The notes below the pieces were generated by a model. The model was not told where the DNA came from. It did not search any database and worked only from the letters and a program-made list of their open reading frames with translations. Shown here piece after piece: positions 61,991 through 64,000 of a DNA stretch of 64,000 nucleotides; within the stretch, counting starts at the first letter, position 1; each line of letters opens with the position of its first letter. The stretch lies in assembly GCA_017516865.1 (NCBI GenBank), contig JAFXAU010000023.1:62001-126000 (forward strand), in the 5' to 3' direction. Made by a program: the position numbers and the translations under genes. Source of the DNA: Bacteroidales bacterium. GTDB lineage: Bacteria; Bacteroidota; Bacteroidia; Bacteroidales; UBA1715.

Positions 61991-62530
61991 TTATGCTACT
62001 TTTTTACAATGCAGTTTTATCTTTTTGATTGCCCAGTCGTAGTGGCTTGCCGTGGTGCTTACAAAGTAAGAACCCAAATCGCTTGTGCCGGTCCACGGAA
62101 AATATTTTTTTGTGAACAATTCCTCGTTGGTGAATTGTTCCGCCAACGAAAGCACTTTTGTATGGCTTTGGGCAAGCAATTCTTTTGCCGCTTCGAGACT
62201 CGTATTTTGATGGCGGTTCCAAAACATCACGTTCATTGCTCCGTAGGTTTTCCACGAATATTCGGCAGGCAAGAACGGACGGACAATTTCGCTTTTTTCG
62301 TTATTGTGAACAAATTGTATCATCAGTTGGTGCCATTCATACAAATGGATTAGCACGTCGCGGACGTTTTTGTCCCGTCCCCAGTGGGCTTCTTTTTTGC
62401 TTGCATCGCCCGAAAAGTCAAACGGTGTATTCATTTGATTTTCAGTCATATTTGAAATCATTTCCATCAATTTCGCATAGTTTTCCGCTGCGAATTTCAA
62501 TAAATCTTCTTTGTTTCTTGCTCGTGGCAT
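61991..62530 (-). CDS. ClbS/DfsB-family protein (DinB-like fold)
   Basis: The 179-residue protein starts MPRARNKEDLLKFAAENYAKL, then AHWGRDKNVRDVLIHLYEWH near residue 47 and KYFPWTGTSDLGSYFVSTTASHYDWAIKKIK near 140 (cited in parts), the pattern of the DfsB/IRC4 (DUF1706) family within the DinB-like four-helix proteins. ClbS, one member, hydrolyses the cyclopropane of colibactin and protects its host; other members have no known function. His residues in HLYEWH and ASHYDW may be metal or active-site ligands. It abuts crcB directly. Confidence 0.88.
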   Translation of the reverse strand: MPRARNKEDLLKFAAENYAKLMEMISNMTENQMNTPFDFSGDASKKEAHWGRDKNVRDVLIHLYEWHQLMIQFVHNNEKSEIVRPFLPAEYSWKTYGAMNVMFWNRHQNTSLEAAKELLAQSHTKVLSLAEQFTNEELFTKKYFPWTGTSDLGSYFVSTTASHYDWAIKKIKLHCKKVA

Positions 62531-62668
62531 AGTTTGCTGAATTAATTTGTTTACAAATGTATATAAATAAGTGGAATTATCCTCTTTTGTCGTGGAGATT
62601 TCGGTTTTCGTTTTAATTGTTCCGTTCTTGCACCATTGAATGTGGTTTTAATCGTTTTAATTTACGAC

Positions 62669-62699
62669 TTGTCTATTATATGGAAAAACTTTATTTTTG
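62669..62699 (+). promoter_or_regulatory. Bacteroidota-type promoter of the AAA ATPase gene
   Basis: TTG at 62669-62671 and TATTTTTG at 62692-62699 are separated by 20 nt, the consensus spacing; the ATG at 62719 is 19 nt downstream. The gene therefore forms its own transcription unit. Confidence 0.7.
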
Positions 62700-62718
62700 T
62701 TGTTAGAATTCAACAAAT

Positions 62719-63582
62719 ATGATTTACTTAGATTCATTTTGCCTGTCACAAGAGAAACATGTCGTTTATCCTTATAATGTATTGACAACAAAAGGGTTGG
62801 AGTTTATAAAATTTGCGCCAATTACAATATTTTATGGGAACAACGGTTCAGGAAAGTCAACGCTGCTCAATGTGATTGCCGATGGGATAGGATTGAGTAA
62901 TAAGTCGTTGGGCAACACAAATGAATACTTCAACGGATATGTAAAAAAATGTTCCCATGAATTTGAACATCCGCTTCCTGCAAAAAGCAGACTGATTCGT
63001 AGCGAAGACATAATGGGCGGCATCATCCAAAATCGAAAGGACAACTACAATGTGGAGAGAAATCTGCAAAGAGAAATCAAAAAAAATAAATTGTTCAACA
63101 AAGAATTTGAGTTTGCCCAGAAGATATGGGAGAAATTATCGAACAATCCACTTGATTTGACAGAGGAAGAAAGATTTTTTGCTTCTCGATGTTCGCTACA
63201 AGATAATAATATGGCAGGCATTACTTCGGCACGGGCAGAAATGATTGAGGAAGAATCAAACGGCGAAACTGCATTAAATTACTTTAAAGATATGCTGTTG
63301 CCCGACGCAATGTTTCTTCTTGACGAACCAGAAAATTCAATGTCGCCGAAATTTCAAGACGAATTACGGAAATTAATCCACGGCTGTGCCTGTTACCTGA
63401 ACTGTCAATTCATAATAGCGACACATTCTCCTTTTTTACTTTCCATGCCAGATTCAAAAATCTATGATTTGGACTCATATCCTGTTCAAGAAAAGCGTTG
63501 GTTCGATCTTGAAAATATTAAAATCTATTATGATCTTTTCAAAAAAAACGAACGTTTTTTTGAAAACAGAACCAATCAGTAA
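62719..63582 (+). CDS. Solitary AAA (ABC/OLD-like) ATPase
   Basis: The 287-residue protein is an SMC/ABC-type ATPase of the AAA_21-like group. Walker A is GNNGSGKSTLL near residue 41, Walker B with the catalytic Glu is FLLDEPENSMSP near 200, and the H-loop is IATHSPFLL near 233. Between them is a helical lid of about 130 residues (SHEFEHPLPAKSRLIRSED, then ARAEMIEEESNGETALNYF). No nuclease, TOPRIM or other effector domain follows. Such proteins occur alone or beside effectors in phage-defence and toxin-antitoxin loci. No partner is encoded directly beside it on the same strand. Confidence 0.88.
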   Translation: MIYLDSFCLSQEKHVVYPYNVLTTKGLEFIKFAPITIFYGNNGSGKSTLLNVIADGIGLSNKSLGNTNEYFNGYVKKCSHEFEHPLPAKSRLIRSEDIMGGIIQNRKDNYNVERNLQREIKKNKLFNKEFEFAQKIWEKLSNNPLDLTEEERFFASRCSLQDNNMAGITSARAEMIEEESNGETALNYFKDMLLPDAMFLLDEPENSMSPKFQDELRKLIHGCACYLNCQFIIATHSPFLLSMPDSKIYDLDSYPVQEKRWFDLENIKIYYDLFKKNERFFENRTNQ

Positions 63583-63631
63583 CGCATAGAACGAACATTC
63601 CCAGTGTTTCGGCACCCGAACCTACCGAAAA

Positions 63632-63660
63632 TAAAAAACGCCCCACCGCAAGCAGTGAAG
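63632..63660 (-). terminator. Probable terminator of the small locus at the window end
   Basis: On the minus strand an 8-bp stem with three G-U pairs (63653-63660 with 63641-63648) around a 4-nt loop is followed by CG and six T. It lies 19 nt after the end of the small frame at 63679. Confidence 0.55.
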
Positions 63661-63678
63661 CACTCTTTATCCTTTCTG

Positions 63679-63759
63679 TTAAGTATCTATTTTGAGAACA
63701 AAAGATATTTCAGCAATCAAATAATCATTGAATTTTATAGCCTTAATTTTCTCTTTCAT
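63679..63759 (-). pseudogene. 26-codon frame, possible gene remnant
   Basis: It reads MKEKIKAIKFNDYLIAEISF and ends six residues later. It is 52 bp after the preceding minus-strand gene and 19 nt before a terminator. The sequence looks like the first strand of a longer protein; a remnant of a SecB-like chaperone or other partner gene is possible, but the match is too short to decide. It could also be a genuine very small protein. Confidence 0.35.
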
Positions 63760-63811
63760 AACTCAAAATTTTAGTTTCACAAATAAACGAAAAAGGGGAG
63801 AGTATCGTATG

Positions 63812-64000
63812 TTATTTCTTAAAAATCTCTTGCGACAGCCATTCGTCAATATCTCTGTCAAATTCTTCTTGAGTTTGAAACGGTCCTTTTTCCGCTTCCT
63901 TAACCATTTTCTTGAAGTCGTCAATCGTAACTTCCTGACCTTCTTGGGGAAACAGAAAATCAATTTTTTCTTTATTTTTTGCAGTGGGGGAGTTTGAGGA
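63812..64000 (-). CDS. Antitoxin-like small protein (C-terminal part, cut by window edge)
   Basis: The frame enters from the window edge and ends at the stop complementary to 63812-63814, giving 62 residues. Its visible part, VTIDDFKKMVKEAEKGPF followed by TQEEFDRDIDEWLSQEIFKK, is charged and helical. The pattern of an acidic helix, a KxGPF turn and a terminal DEWL helix resembles small antitoxins of RelE/ParE-type pairs in Bacteroidales. That call is inferred by eye. The rest of the gene and any toxin lie outside the window. Confidence 0.55.
   Translation of the reverse strand, partial: SSNSPTAKNKEKIDFLFPQEGQEVTIDDFKKMVKEAEKGPFQTQEEFDRDIDEWLSQEIFKK

Noticed and set aside
1-64000. CRISPR array, tRNA, rRNA, phage or conjugative genes
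   Set aside because: No regularly spaced repeat, cloverleaf, rRNA-like or phage structural sequence was recognised on either strand.

Overview
The window is a gene-dense stretch of a low-GC Bacteroidota chromosome, most likely Bacteroidales. Several things point there: typical -7 elements (TAnnTTTG) before many genes, almost no Shine-Dalgarno sequences, many lipoproteins with a Cys right after the signal peptide, FISUMP-type lipoproteins, a PUR-family DUF3276 gene, a TPR gene followed by a TonB-receptor-like gene and rlmH, and a PorE-like OmpA protein. Pyruvate:ferredoxin oxidoreductase plus a 2-oxoacid:ferredoxin oxidoreductase subunit indicate anaerobic metabolism. No rRNA, tRNA, CRISPR array or insertion sequence was recognised. 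No gene-free stretch exceeds 300 bases; the longest are 125-406, 46688-46907 and 40012-40218.

Layout. 1-5301 (minus): korA (cut by the edge), nifJ and serB. 5443-10257 (minus): three FKBP-type prolyl isomerases around rfbA-rfbC-rfbD (dTDP-rhamnose). 10365-12775 (minus): a biotin-dependent carboxyltransferase operon with a small epsilon-like subunit and a carrier with two biotinyl-like domains. 12896-15623 (minus): a Na+/Ca2+ exchanger-type protein and a membrane SpoIIE phosphatase. 15772-20940 (plus): a patatin gene and a metallophosphoesterase gene, split by a DpnII-type (GATC) restriction-modification module flanked by a 31-bp imperfect direct repeat. 21043-30446 (plus): TPR protein, outer-membrane protein, rlmH, LiaF-like protein, AlbA_2 protein, small barrel and M1 peptidase. 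30468-39654 (minus): Rid protein, porin, cysE, rho, PorE-like protein, SGNH hydrolase, pyrI and pyrB; then the PUR protein behind a terminator. 40219-42938 (plus): lysS and gpsA. 42945-46687 (minus): DEAD helicase, lipoprotein and sugar transporter. 46908-51335 (plus): lipoprotein, barrel, DUF4139 protein and nucleoside hydrolase. 51351-57254 (minus, with one small plus gene): BatC-like pair, dnaX, an asparagine synthetase B-like secreted protein and dnaB. 57348-61544 (minus): fmt, wzc and wza (exopolysaccharide export). 61619-62530 (minus): crcB and a ClbS/DfsB protein. 62719-63582 (plus): a solitary AAA ATPase. 63679-64000 (minus): a small toxin-antitoxin-like locus cut by the edge.

Most noteworthy: (1) an A11 run in dnaX, exactly at the end of the gamma-like part, where both alternative frames stop at once, as expected for programmed slippage; (2) the restriction-modification module that split an operon and left a duplicated 5' stub of the phosphoesterase gene, together with an unrecognised 174-residue protein inside the module; (3) the epsilon-like subunit and double biotinyl carrier of the carboxyltransferase operon; (4) an intrinsic terminator lying directly before the pyrB start codon. 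All functions are read from the sequence and recalled family knowledge; no database search was run.
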